This document shows positions 30,220 through 38,466 of a DNA stretch of 47,069 nt, piece by piece (position 1 is the stretch's first letter; the number at the start of each line of letters is the position of its first letter). Below the pieces are notes generated by a model. The model searched no databases, was not told the DNA's origin, and saw nothing but the letters and a program-made list of their open reading frames with translations. Origin of the DNA: an uncultured Solirubrobacteraceae bacterium (lineage in GTDB: Bacteria > Actinomycetota > Thermoleophilia > Solirubrobacterales > Solirubrobacteraceae); NCBI GenBank assembly GCA_902806175.1, contig CADCVQ010000152.1:1-47069 (forward strand). Reading direction: 5' to 3'. The translations under genes were made by a program, and so were the position numbers.

Positions 30220-32634
30220 GTGCCGCCCGCGCCCGCCCAGCTGCAGATCGCCCCCTGCGACACCGACCGCGTCTTCGCGCTGGAGCGCGAGCTCGCCATC
30301 AGCCACGCGCTGGCGCAGGTGCTCGTGCGCCGCGGCCTCGCCGACGCCGCGGCCGCGCGCGCCTGGCTGCAGGCCGACGAGCGCCACGATCCGTCGGCCT
30401 TCGCCGGTATCGACGTCGCCACCACGCTCGTGCTCGATCACGTCCAGGCCGGCCGCAGGATCACGATCCACGGCGACTACGACGTCGACGGCGTCGCGTC
30501 CACGGCGATCCTCGTCGGCGTGCTGCGCACGCTCGGCGCCGATGTCGACTGGTTTCTGCCCAGCCGCGCCGAAGACGGCTACGGCCTCTGCGCCGCGACG
30601 GTGCAGCGCCTGGCCGCCCGCGGCACGCGCCTGCTGATCACCGCCGACTGCGCGATCACCGCGGTCGAGGAGGTCGCCGCCGCGCGCGCCGCCGGAATCG
30701 ACGTCCTCGTCACCGACCACCACAGCCCGCGCGCCGACGGCACGCTGCCGGACGCCCCGATCGTGCACCCCGCGGTCTGCGGCTACCCATGCGGCGACCT
30801 GTGCGCGGCCGGCGTGGCCTACAAGCTCGCCGGCGCCCTGCTCAGCGCCGCCGGCCAGGATCCGGCGCAGGCCGACCGCGACCTCGACCTCGTCGCGCTG
30901 GCGACGATCGCCGACTGCGTCCCGCTGCGCGGCGAGAACCGGCGCCTGGTGCGCGCCGGCCTGCGCGCGCTCGCCGCGACGAAGCGGCCGGGGCTCAGAG
31001 CGCTCATGCGCGTGTCGCGCGCCGACCCCTCGCGGATCGACGCGCGCGCCGTCGGATTTCGCCTCGCCCCGCGGATCAACGCCGCGGGCCGCCTGGAACG
31101 CGCCGACGCCGGCCTGGAACTGCTGCTCACCGCCGACGAGATCCGCGCCGCGCAGATCGCCGACGAGCTCGACCGCCTGAACGCCGAGCGTCGCCACACC
31201 GAGACGCGGATCCTCTTCGAGGCGGAGGCGCTCGTGGCGCAGGCCGGCGAGCGCGCGGCCTACGTGCTGGCCGGGGAGGGCTGGCACAAGGGCGTGATCG
31301 GGATCGTCGCGTCACGGATCGCCGAACGCCATCACCGCCCCACGGTGCTCGTCGCGCTTGACTCGGGACGCGGCACCGGCTCGGGCCGCTCGATCCCCGG
31401 CTTCGATCTGCTCGCCGGCCTGGATGCCGCAGCCGCGCACCTCGCCCGCCACGGCGGCCATCGCGCCGCCGCCGGCTGCGAGGTCGAGGGGACGCAGATC
31501 GACGCGTTCCGTGCCGCCTTCGAGGCCCACGCGGCCGCGGCGCTGACGCCCGACGACCTCATTCCCAAACAGCGCGTCGACGCCGTCGTCGCAGGCGACG
31601 AGCTCGGCCTGCGCCTCGCCGACGAGCTCGAGCGCCTGGCGCCCTTCGGGATCGGCAACCCCGGCGTCTCGCTGCTGCTGCCCGCGGCGCGCTGCAGCGA
31701 CCCCAAGCTCATGGGGGAGGACGGCAAGCACGTGCGCTTCACGGTCGCCGCCGGCGGCACTCGCGCGAGGGCGGTCGCCTTCGGCACGACGAAGATCGAC
31801 TGCGACAGCGCGCTCGACGCGACGTTCTCGCTGGAGCTCAACGAGTACAACGGCAGCGTCGAGCCACGCCTCGTGCTCAAGGACGCGCGACCCAGCACAC
31901 CCGCACCGATCACGCTCGTCGGCGAGCCGCAGGACTACCTCGCGGCCGCGCTCGCCGAGCTCGGGCGCCCGTTGCGCGAGATCGCGGCCGGTTCGCTCGA
32001 CCTGCGCGCGCCGGTGCGCGACCGCCGCGGCAACGGGATCGCCGGCACGATCGGCGCGCTCGTGCACTCCGGCGAACCCGTGCTCGTCGTCGCCGCCGAT
32101 GCGACCCTGCGCCTGCGCCACCTGCAGCCGATCCTCGGCGGTTTTGACCTGTGCTCGCACGAGGCGCTCGCGCGCGACCCGTCGCTGGCCGCCCTGCACG
32201 GCAGCGCCGCGCACGTCGTCATGCTCGACCCGCCGGCGGGGCCGCTGCGCACGCACGGGCGGATGACGCATCTGGCGTGGGGTGAACCTGAGCTACGCTT
32301 CGCGGAGCAGATACATGAGCGCGAGTACGCACTTCGTGCTTCGCTCACCGCGACGTACCGGGCCCTGCGGGCCGCGGGCGAAGCGGCGGGCGAGGAGCTC
32401 GAGATGCTGCTTCGCGGCGACGCGAAGGCGCCACGGCCGGCGGCACTGGCCGGCCGCGTCCTCAGGGTCCTCGCGGAGCTGCAGCTCGTCAGCCTCGACC
32501 CGGAAGGCAGGGCCCTGACCGTTCCGCCCGCCGAGCGCACGACGCTCGAGGGCTCCGCGGCATTCAGGGCATACCAGCAGCGCTACGAGGACGGCCAGAG
32601 ATTTCTCAGCGAGGTGACAGCACAGGCGGCGTGA
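30220..32634 (+). CDS. recJ: Single-stranded-DNA-specific exonuclease RecJ, extended
   Basis: 804 residues, GTG start. ITIHGDYDVDGVASTAIL is motif I with metal-binding Asp residues. LLITADCAITAVEE is motif II, VLVTDHHSPRADGTLP is the DHH motif and CAAGVAYKLAGALL motif IV. The DHHA1 region carries LAGEGWHKGVIGIVASRIAE and GSGRSIPGFDLLAGLDAAAA with GGHRAAAGCEV. An OB-like domain follows (FTVAAGGTRARAVAFGTTKI). The last 200 or so residues are an extra domain not found in E. coli RecJ (about 577 residues) but seen in several Gram-positive groups. RecJ degrades 5' single-stranded ends in recombination and repair. Its stop overlaps the rel start (GTGA). Confidence 0.93.
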   Translation: MPPAPAQLQIAPCDTDRVFALERELAISHALAQVLVRRGLADAAAARAWLQADERHDPSAFAGIDVATTLVLDHVQAGRRITIHGDYDVDGVASTAILVGVLRTLGADVDWFLPSRAEDGYGLCAATVQRLAARGTRLLITADCAITAVEEVAAARAAGIDVLVTDHHSPRADGTLPDAPIVHPAVCGYPCGDLCAAGVAYKLAGALLSAAGQDPAQADRDLDLVALATIADCVPLRGENRRLVRAGLRALAATKRPGLRALMRVSRADPSRIDARAVGFRLAPRINAAGRLERADAGLELLLTADEIRAAQIADELDRLNAERRHTETRILFEAEALVAQAGERAAYVLAGEGWHKGVIGIVASRIAERHHRPTVLVALDSGRGTGSGRSIPGFDLLAGLDAAAAHLARHGGHRAAAGCEVEGTQIDAFRAAFEAHAAAALTPDDLIPKQRVDAVVAGDELGLRLADELERLAPFGIGNPGVSLLLPAARCSDPKLMGEDGKHVRFTVAAGGTRARAVAFGTTKIDCDSALDATFSLELNEYNGSVEPRLVLKDARPSTPAPITLVGEPQDYLAAALAELGRPLREIAAGSLDLRAPVRDRRGNGIAGTIGALVHSGEPVLVVAADATLRLRHLQPILGGFDLCSHEALARDPSLAALHGSAAHVVMLDPPAGPLRTHGRMTHLAWGEPELRFAEQIHEREYALRASLTATYRALRAAGEAAGEELEMLLRGDAKAPRPAALAGRVLRVLAELQLVSLDPEGRALTVPPAERTTLEGSAAFRAYQQRYEDGQRFLSEVTAQAA

Positions 32635-34958
32635 GGGCTCCGGCCCGGCAGCGGGTCGCTGCCGGCGCGCGGCGCGCGCCGGTCGACGCCGTCAGCGCCG
32701 AGCGCCATCCGCCGGTCGACCGCGCCGATCTCACCGAGCTCGAGCGCGGCCTGCTGTCGGACGTCTTCGCGATCGTCGAGGAGCACGCCGACACGTCGGC
32801 TGTGAAGATCGATCGCTCGCGCGTCGAGGCCGCCTTCGTCTTCGCCTGCGAGCACCACGCCGATCAGCGCCGCATGTCCGGCGAGGAGTTCATCGTCCAC
32901 CCGGTCGGCGTCGCAAAGATCTGCGCCGGCATGCGCCTGGACACGGAGACGCTGTGCGCCGCGCTGCTGCATGACACCGTCGAGGACACCTCCGCGTCGC
33001 TGGCCGAGGTGCGCAGCGCCTTTGGTGACGAGATCGCCAACCTCGTCGACGGGGTCACGAAGCTGACCGGCATCACGTTCCACTCGCGCGACCAGGCGCA
33101 GGCCGAGAACTACCGCAAGATGATGATGGCGATGGCCAACGACGGTCGGGTCATCCTCATCAAGCTCGCCGACCGCCTGCACAACATGCGCACGATCGGC
33201 GCCATGTCGAAGCAGAAGCAGATCGACAAGGCCAAGGAGACCCTCGAGATCTACGCGCCGATCGCCCACCGCCTGGGCATCCACGCGATCAAGTGGGAGC
33301 TCGAGGATCTCGCGTTCCAGGCACTGCACCCGCGCAAGTACGCCGAGATCAAGGGCCTCGTCAACCAGCAGCGCGACGAGCGCGAGCAGTACGTCGAGAA
33401 GGCCGGCGCGTACCTGCGGCGCGAGCTCGAGGCGGGCCGCATCGAGGCCGACATCTCGGGGCGCGCCAAGCACTTCTACTCCATCTATTCCAAGATGACC
33501 AAGAAGGGCAAGGAGTTCAACGAGATCAACGACCTGACCGCGATGCGCGTGGTCGTCGACTCGGTGAAGGACTGCTACGGCGCCGTCGGCGTCGTGCACT
33601 CGCTGTGGAAGCCGATGCCGGCGCGCTTCAAGGACTTCATCGCGATGCCGAAGTTCAACATGTACCAGTCGCTGCACACGACGGTGATCGGGCCGGAGGG
33701 GCTGCCGCTCGAGATCCAGATCCGCACGCGCGAGATGCAGGACATGGCCGAGTTCGGAGTCGCCGCGCACTGGATCTACAAGGACGGGGGCGACGGCAAG
33801 GCCGGGCCGGGGGCGGCCGGCGAGGCCAAGCTGAAGTGGCTGCGCTCGATGCTCGAGTGGCAGCAGGACACGTCCGATCCCAAGGAGTTCATGGACGCGC
33901 TGAAGGTCGACCTCATCGAGGACGAGGTCTACGTCTTCACGCCCAAGGGGGAGGTCAAGTCGCTGGCGGCGGGCGCGACGCCGCTGGACTTCGCCTACGA
34001 GGTCCACACCGACGTCGGCCACCGCTGCGTCGGCGCGAAGGTCAACGGCAAGCTCGTGCCGCTGCACTACGAGCTGAAGTCCGGCGACATCGTCGAGGTG
34101 ATGACGTCAAACCGCGAACGCGGCCCGTCGCGCGACTGGCTCGCCGTCGTGAAGACGACGCGCGCGCGCAACAAGATCAAGCAGTGGTTCAAGGCCGAGT
34201 CGCGCGACGACACCGAGCACACCGGCCGCGAGATCCTCCAAGAGCAGCTCAAGAAGCATGGCTTCCCCGCGCAGAAGATCGTCTCCTCGCCGCTGCTGGC
34301 GGACGTCATCCGCGAGATGGGCTTCAAGAAGGCCGATGACTTCTACGTCGCGCTCGGCGGGGCCAAGATCTCGGCGAAGGTCGTCGTCAACAAGGTCACG
34401 CAGCGCCTCAAGCAGGGCGAGGCCGCCGAGGGCGAGCCCCGCACGATGGCCGAGGACCTGCTCTCCACGCGCCGCCAGCGCCGCCAGCCGACGAGCAGCT
34501 CATCGCAGTACGGCATCGCCGTGGAGGGCGTCGACGACGTCATGCTGCGCATGGCCAAGTGCTGCCGGCCCGTTCCCGGCGACCCGATCGTCGGCTACAT
34601 CTCACTTGGCCGCGGGATCACGATCCACCGCGAGGACTGCCCGAACGCCGTGCAGCTGCGCAAGGATCCCGACCGCTTCACGCCCGTGCAGTGGGAGGGC
34701 GACCACGAGACGTCGTTCAAGGTCGAGCTGCAGGTCGACGCGTGGGACCGCCATCGCCTGCTCGAGGACCTGTCGCGGACCTTCGCCGAGGCCGGCATCA
34801 ACATCGTCGAGGCGCGCTGCGTCGTCTCACACCCGATGGTCCAGAACTGGTTCGTCGTCGAGGTCGGTGACCTGCAGGTGCTGAAGGCGGCGATCAATCG
34901 CCTGAGGAACATCGACTCGGTGTTCGACGCCTATCGCGTCACGCCGGGCGGCGGCTGA
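32631..34958 (+). CDS. rel: Bifunctional (p)ppGpp synthetase/hydrolase (Rsh family)
   Basis: 775 residues, GTG start. The HD hydrolase domain carries EEFIVHPVGVAKICA and CAALLHDTVEDTSASL, with intact HD and ED residues. The synthetase domain has EINDLTAMRVVVDSVKDCYG, RFKDFIAMPKFNMYQSLHTT and EIQIRTREMQDMAEFG. The RFKD form is typical of bifunctional enzymes, unlike the EFDD form of RelA. TGS follows (YVFTPKGEVKSLAAGATPLD), then a zinc-finger/conserved-Cys region (MAKCCRPVPGDPIVGYIS) and a C-terminal ACT domain. It makes and destroys the stringent-response alarmone at the ribosome. The recJ-rel order without apt between is noted. Confidence 0.95.
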   Translation: MRAPARQRVAAGARRAPVDAVSAERHPPVDRADLTELERGLLSDVFAIVEEHADTSAVKIDRSRVEAAFVFACEHHADQRRMSGEEFIVHPVGVAKICAGMRLDTETLCAALLHDTVEDTSASLAEVRSAFGDEIANLVDGVTKLTGITFHSRDQAQAENYRKMMMAMANDGRVILIKLADRLHNMRTIGAMSKQKQIDKAKETLEIYAPIAHRLGIHAIKWELEDLAFQALHPRKYAEIKGLVNQQRDEREQYVEKAGAYLRRELEAGRIEADISGRAKHFYSIYSKMTKKGKEFNEINDLTAMRVVVDSVKDCYGAVGVVHSLWKPMPARFKDFIAMPKFNMYQSLHTTVIGPEGLPLEIQIRTREMQDMAEFGVAAHWIYKDGGDGKAGPGAAGEAKLKWLRSMLEWQQDTSDPKEFMDALKVDLIEDEVYVFTPKGEVKSLAAGATPLDFAYEVHTDVGHRCVGAKVNGKLVPLHYELKSGDIVEVMTSNRERGPSRDWLAVVKTTRARNKIKQWFKAESRDDTEHTGREILQEQLKKHGFPAQKIVSSPLLADVIREMGFKKADDFYVALGGAKISAKVVVNKVTQRLKQGEAAEGEPRTMAEDLLSTRRQRRQPTSSSSQYGIAVEGVDDVMLRMAKCCRPVPGDPIVGYISLGRGITIHREDCPNAVQLRKDPDRFTPVQWEGDHETSFKVELQVDAWDRHRLLEDLSRTFAEAGINIVEARCVVSHPMVQNWFVVEVGDLQVLKAAINRLRNIDSVFDAYRVTPGGG

Positions 34959-34984
34959 GCCTTCGTCGTCGCCCGGCGCGGTCG

Positions 34985-35206
34985 CTACAGGCGCGTGCTC
35001 GCGCAGCGCGCGTGCACGCTCGTACCGTGGATCGTGGTGAGGCGCTGGCCGGCGCGGATCGCGTCACCGCAGCATGCGCAGCGCCGCGTCTTGGTCGCAG
35101 GGCTGTCGGCGGCCGCGAGCCCCTCTTGGACACGGCTCAGCAGCGTTCGGTGCGTGCCATCCGCGAAGCGGCCGTCCGAGGCCGCTGCACTTCGGTCCGT
35201 CAACAT
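34985..35206 (-). CDS. Small zinc-finger-like protein
   Basis: 73 residues from ATG 35206, preceded by GGGAGAG at good distance, which favours it over a longer frame. The C-terminal half reads RRCACCGDAIRAGQRLTTIH and SVHARCAS. This gives CxxC followed by an H/C pair 17-21 residues later, a treble-clef or LIM-like zinc site. The N-terminal half is polar. It is convergent with rel. Function unknown. Confidence 0.62.
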   Translation of the reverse strand: MLTDRSAAASDGRFADGTHRTLLSRVQEGLAAADSPATKTRRCACCGDAIRAGQRLTTIHGTSVHARCASTRL

Positions 35207-35392
35207 CGTCTCTCCCGTCGTCCGTCGCTGCTCGGGCCACGCGCATCGCCCCATGGCGGGCCCTTCATTCCGGTGGCGGCATACCCGGTCGCGTGCGGCG
35301 GGCACTTCGGATTTCGCAGCGGGCGCGCCTGAACGCAGTGACCGGGCTCTACGACACGCGTGTACGGCCCGCCGGCCCGCGCGGCGTGGGCC

Positions 35393-36268
35393 TCAGGGAA
35401 CCGCGATGAACGTGATCGGCGGCGCGCTGCAGGTGTCGATCAGCTGCTTCTGCGCGTTTCCAACCTTGCTCGACACCGTCGCGATGCCGCTCGCCACGCC
35501 GTTGACGATCCGCGCGCTGAGGTTGTACGAGCTGTAGTTGTACGTGCCCAGCGGGATGGCGGCAGTGGCGCCGAGGACCGGCACGAAGCCGCCGCTCGTG
35601 TTTCCGGACTTCGCGTAGACCCCGGGCGTGGTCATCGGGATCGTGAGCCGCGGCACGGGCTGCGTCGCCCCCAGCGCGGTGCAGTTGAGCGTCGTCCATA
35701 TCTCGAGGGGGACCAGTGCGCTCGAGTCTGGTGCCGGCCGGATCAGGAGCGGCAGGCCCTGCGACGTCACGCCGTAGAAGGGTCCGCGCACCCGTGCAGT
35801 GCGTCCTGCGGCCGGGTTGCGCGCCCGAAACGGGCGGTTGAGGCCCTTGCAGGTGTTCACCTTGGCGCCGGTGGCCGCCGGGAAGCGCACCCGCACGGAC
35901 GCCCGACCGCTCGCGACGCCGCTTCGGGCGCGAACGGTCCCGCTCACCCGGTAGCTGCCGCGGGCGACACCGCCCGCGATGATGTAGGCAAACGTTCCGC
36001 TCGTGCGAAAGCGGCCCCGCCGCAGCCGCGTGGGCCGGGAGAGAAAGCGCCCGAAGCCGGGGCGGCCGTTGCTGCAGGGGCCGCCCGAGAAGCCGAGCAC
36101 GCTGACGCGCCCGCGATCGACGGCCACCAGGAACAGCGGAACGGGCTCGGTGCTGCCGCGCGGCACGCTGCCGCCTCCGTAGAGGGTGGCGGCTTGCGCC
36201 CGCGCCGTCCCCAGGGCGCCCAGCAGGACGGCCACCGTCGCGACGAGCACCAGCAGGCGCGCTGTCAT
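35393..36268 (-). CDS. Secreted beta-rich protein, unknown function
   Basis: 291 residues. The signal peptide is MTARLLVLVATVAVLLGALG followed by TARAQA. The mature protein has four Cys (GGPCSNG, VNTCKGL, TLNCTALG, IDTCSAP) and repeated beta patterns such as RGSYRVSGTVRARSGVASGR and SYNLSARIVNGVASGIATVS. Both carry a VASG-ATV-like core, suggesting two similar beta domains. No known family. A GC-rich inverted repeat lies right after the stop (35369-35395) and may terminate transcription. The 186-bp gap on its 3' side holds nothing else I can identify. Confidence 0.7.
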   Translation of the reverse strand: MTARLLVLVATVAVLLGALGTARAQAATLYGGGSVPRGSTEPVPLFLVAVDRGRVSVLGFSGGPCSNGRPGFGRFLSRPTRLRRGRFRTSGTFAYIIAGGVARGSYRVSGTVRARSGVASGRASVRVRFPAATGAKVNTCKGLNRPFRARNPAAGRTARVRGPFYGVTSQGLPLLIRPAPDSSALVPLEIWTTLNCTALGATQPVPRLTIPMTTPGVYAKSGNTSGGFVPVLGATAAIPLGTYNYSSYNLSARIVNGVASGIATVSSKVGNAQKQLIDTCSAPPITFIAVP

Positions 36269-36289
36269 ATGGCCTCCCTACCCCCGCGG

Positions 36290-37270
36290 TCAGGAGACGA
36301 CGCCCAGCGCGCCCGGCATGACGCCGAACACCGCCTCGCTGACGTCGCCGATGTGGTCGCCGTCGACGTGCAGCGGGATCGCGCGACCGTCGGCCGACAC
36401 GCAGCGCAGCTCGCGCACGTCGCTGAACCCGAGGATCTGGCGATGACCCACGATCGAGCGCTTGGAGGACAGCAGGCGCAGCGCGATGCCGGGGATGTCC
36501 TGCGGCATGACGCCGCGCAGCGCCACGCCGGCGAGCGTGCCGGTGTCAAGGCCCGCGCCCTCGGCGATGTAGATCGGCTTGTCGTCGAGGTAGGTGAACT
36601 GCTCGCCGTTCTGCACGAGCGTCGTGATCGCCTCGTCGACGCGCCCCTGGAGGTGGACCTTCATGCGCGGCGGGTTGCGCACGTAGTGGCGCAGGACCGT
36701 CTCGACGGCGGCGTAGACGAAGAAGTACTCGCGCAGCTTGTGGCGCTTGAGCCCCGGCGACTGCTCGATGCGCTTGACGACGCTCGCGTCCAGGCCGAAG
36801 CCGCTGGAGTACGTGAACGCCCGGCCGTTGGCGCTGCCGAGGTCGATCCGCCGCGGGCTGAAGTGGTCGGCCATCGTCAGCAGGTGCTCCGTCGCGTCGA
36901 CGATGTCACCGGGGATGCCGAGCATCTTGCACAGGACGTTCGTCGCGCCGCCGGGCAGGCAGGTCAGCGGCGTCGCGCAGCCGGCGAGCCCGTTGGCGAC
37001 CTCGTTGACCGTCCCGTCGCCGCCGAAGGAGACGATCACGTCGTAGCCCTCCTGCGCCGCCTCGCGCGACAGCTCGGTGGCGTGGCCGCGGGCGTGCGTG
37101 TCCACCGCGTCGACCTCGTAGCGGCCGTGCAGCGCCGCGACGACGAGGTTGCGCAGCCGCGCGGACATCGTCGCGGCGTACGGGTTGGCGACGACGAGCA
37201 TCCGCTTGCGCTGCACCGGCGCGCCGAGTGCAGCGGTCTCGGCGAGGCGTTCGAGCGGTTCGAGCGTCAC
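36290..37270 (-). CDS. Diacylglycerol/lipid kinase family protein (DAGK catalytic domain)
   Basis: 326 residues, GTG start. RMLVVANPYAATMSARLRNL opens the domain, IVSFGGDGTVNEVANGLAGC is the GGDGT nucleotide-binding motif, and CLPGGATNVLCKMLGIPGDI is the second family motif (usually PxGTxNDxA; here GGATNVLCK). FTYSSGFGLDASVVKRIE follows. Such enzymes phosphorylate diacylglycerol or related lipids, or attach a modified headgroup. Cytoplasmic, membrane-associated. It lies 25 bp downstream of corA in the same direction. Confidence 0.86.
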   Translation of the reverse strand: MTLEPLERLAETAALGAPVQRKRMLVVANPYAATMSARLRNLVVAALHGRYEVDAVDTHARGHATELSREAAQEGYDVIVSFGGDGTVNEVANGLAGCATPLTCLPGGATNVLCKMLGIPGDIVDATEHLLTMADHFSPRRIDLGSANGRAFTYSSGFGLDASVVKRIEQSPGLKRHKLREYFFVYAAVETVLRHYVRNPPRMKVHLQGRVDEAITTLVQNGEQFTYLDDKPIYIAEGAGLDTGTLAGVALRGVMPQDIPGIALRLLSSKRSIVGHRQILGFSDVRELRCVSADGRAIPLHVDGDHIGDVSEAVFGVMPGALGVVS

Positions 37271-37295
37271 GCCCGCGACCCTAGTGGGTTGCCCA

Positions 37296-38294
37296 CTAGA
37301 GCCAGCCGCGCTTGCGGAAGAACCAGAGCATGGCGGCCAGCAGCGCGACCATCGACACGACGACGATCCAGAACGCGTGGAGCGAGCCTTCGCCCGGCAC
37401 CCGGACGTTCATCCCGAAGATGCTCGCGACGAGCGTCAGCGGCAGGACGACGACGCTGATCGCCGTCAGAGCACGCAGGACGTCGTTGACGCGATGTGAG
37501 AGCACCGACTCGTTCGTCGACTCGAGGCCCTCGACGACCTCCTTGAAGTTCTCGAGCATGTCCCAGATGCGCTCGGAGGCGTCGTTGATGTCGTCGAAGT
37601 AGATGTCCAGCCCCTCGGGGATGTAGCGCTTCGTGCGCTCGAGGTCCCGCAGCGCGGCGCGCTGCGGGCGGACGATCTTGCGGAAGTTGATGATCTCCTG
37701 CTTGACGTTTGAGATGTCGCGCACGATCTCCGCCGAGCGGCCCTCGAAGATCTCGTCCTCGAGCACCTCGAGCTTGTTGCCCATCTTCGCGAGCATCGGA
37801 AAGGACGCGTCGACGCAGTCGTCGACGATCTTGTAGAGCAGGTAGCCGGGGCCCTTGGCGAACAGCGAGTCGCGCACGTCGGCGCGCGTGCGGCAACGCT
37901 CGAAGAGGTACTCCAGCGGCTGGATCGGCTCGTTGGGCAGCGTGATGACGAAGTCCGGCCCGACGAAGATGTCGAGCTCGGCGGCGTTCAGGCGCCCGAC
38001 CGCCTTGTCGAAGCGCGGGAAGTGCAGGACGACGAAGAGGTAGTCGTCGTACTCGTCGACCTTCGGGCGCTGGTTGCGCGAGTAGACGTCCTCGTAGTCG
38101 AGGTGATGAAACTCGAAGTGCTCCTCCAGCCACGTGCGGTCGGCGGGGCGCGGGCGCTCGATGTGGATCCAGCGCAGCCCCTCGGCCTCCACGATCTCGA
38201 TGTTCGGCGTCTCGGTCTCGGCCTCCGGGGGGCCGGACGCGCGCCCGCGACCACGCACCGGGAGTCCGAACCGTGGCTTTGGAAGGTTGGGCAT
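37296..38294 (-). CDS. corA: CorA-family magnesium/divalent cation channel
   Basis: 332 residues. The N-terminal cytoplasmic domain ends in long helices (ERIWDMLENFKEVVEGLEST, then SVLSHRVNDVLRALTAISVV). Two membrane helices follow, with the selectivity-filter sequence FGMNVRVPGEGS between them. The protein ends FRKRGWL, a usual basic CorA tail. It forms a pentameric channel for Mg2+ (or Co2+/Ni2+). Its start is divergent from the riboswitch-controlled gene. Confidence 0.93.
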   Translation of the reverse strand: MPNLPKPRFGLPVRGRGRASGPPEAETETPNIEIVEAEGLRWIHIERPRPADRTWLEEHFEFHHLDYEDVYSRNQRPKVDEYDDYLFVVLHFPRFDKAVGRLNAAELDIFVGPDFVITLPNEPIQPLEYLFERCRTRADVRDSLFAKGPGYLLYKIVDDCVDASFPMLAKMGNKLEVLEDEIFEGRSAEIVRDISNVKQEIINFRKIVRPQRAALRDLERTKRYIPEGLDIYFDDINDASERIWDMLENFKEVVEGLESTNESVLSHRVNDVLRALTAISVVVLPLTLVASIFGMNVRVPGEGSLHAFWIVVVSMVALLAAMLWFFRKRGWL

Positions 38295-38323
38295 GGTTGA
38301 TATTGTGGCGCGCCAGAGCTGGA

Positions 38324-38414
38324 CACATCCAGAGGGGTGGAGGGACAGGCCCTATGAAGCCCCGGCAACCAACCCGCTGTTCGCGGGAAACGGTGCCAAT
38401 TCCTGTCAGATGTG
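38324..38414 (+). promoter_or_regulatory. SAM-I (S-box) riboswitch aptamer
   Basis: P1 is closed by CACATC (38324-38329) with GATGTG (38409-38414). Between them run the conserved S-box core pieces: AGAGGGGTGGAGGGACAGGC, then CCCTATGAAGCCCCGGCAAC including the kink-turn side, a P3 stem CCCGC-tgttc-GCGGG, and GGTGCCAATTCCTGTC. The match to the SAM-I consensus is nearly complete. It sits on the strand of, and 52 bp before, the threonine-synthase-like gene. SAM-I aptamers usually shut off methionine and SAM synthesis genes. Confidence 0.93.
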
Positions 38415-38462
38415 GCACAGGCCGCGAAGCCTTCGCCACAGAACACGTACGGCGAACGGGAG
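38409..38462 (+). promoter_or_regulatory. Putative riboswitch expression platform (translation-level switch)
   Basis: TTCGCC (38432-38437) can pair with GGCGAA (38451-38456), which ends just before the GGGAG ribosome site (38458-38462). The competing pairing is TGTGGC (38411-38416), part of the P1 3' strand, with GCCACA (38435-38440). With SAM bound, P1 would hold TGTG and let the ribosome-site hairpin form, giving an OFF switch. Pairings are seen; the mechanism is inferred. Confidence 0.55.
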
Positions 38463-38466
38463 TCTC

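Noticed and set aside
38134-38466. Long N-terminal extension of the threonine-synthase-like gene
   Set aside because: It would translate through the riboswitch and the divergent corA start; the zinc ribbon begins right after ATG 38467.
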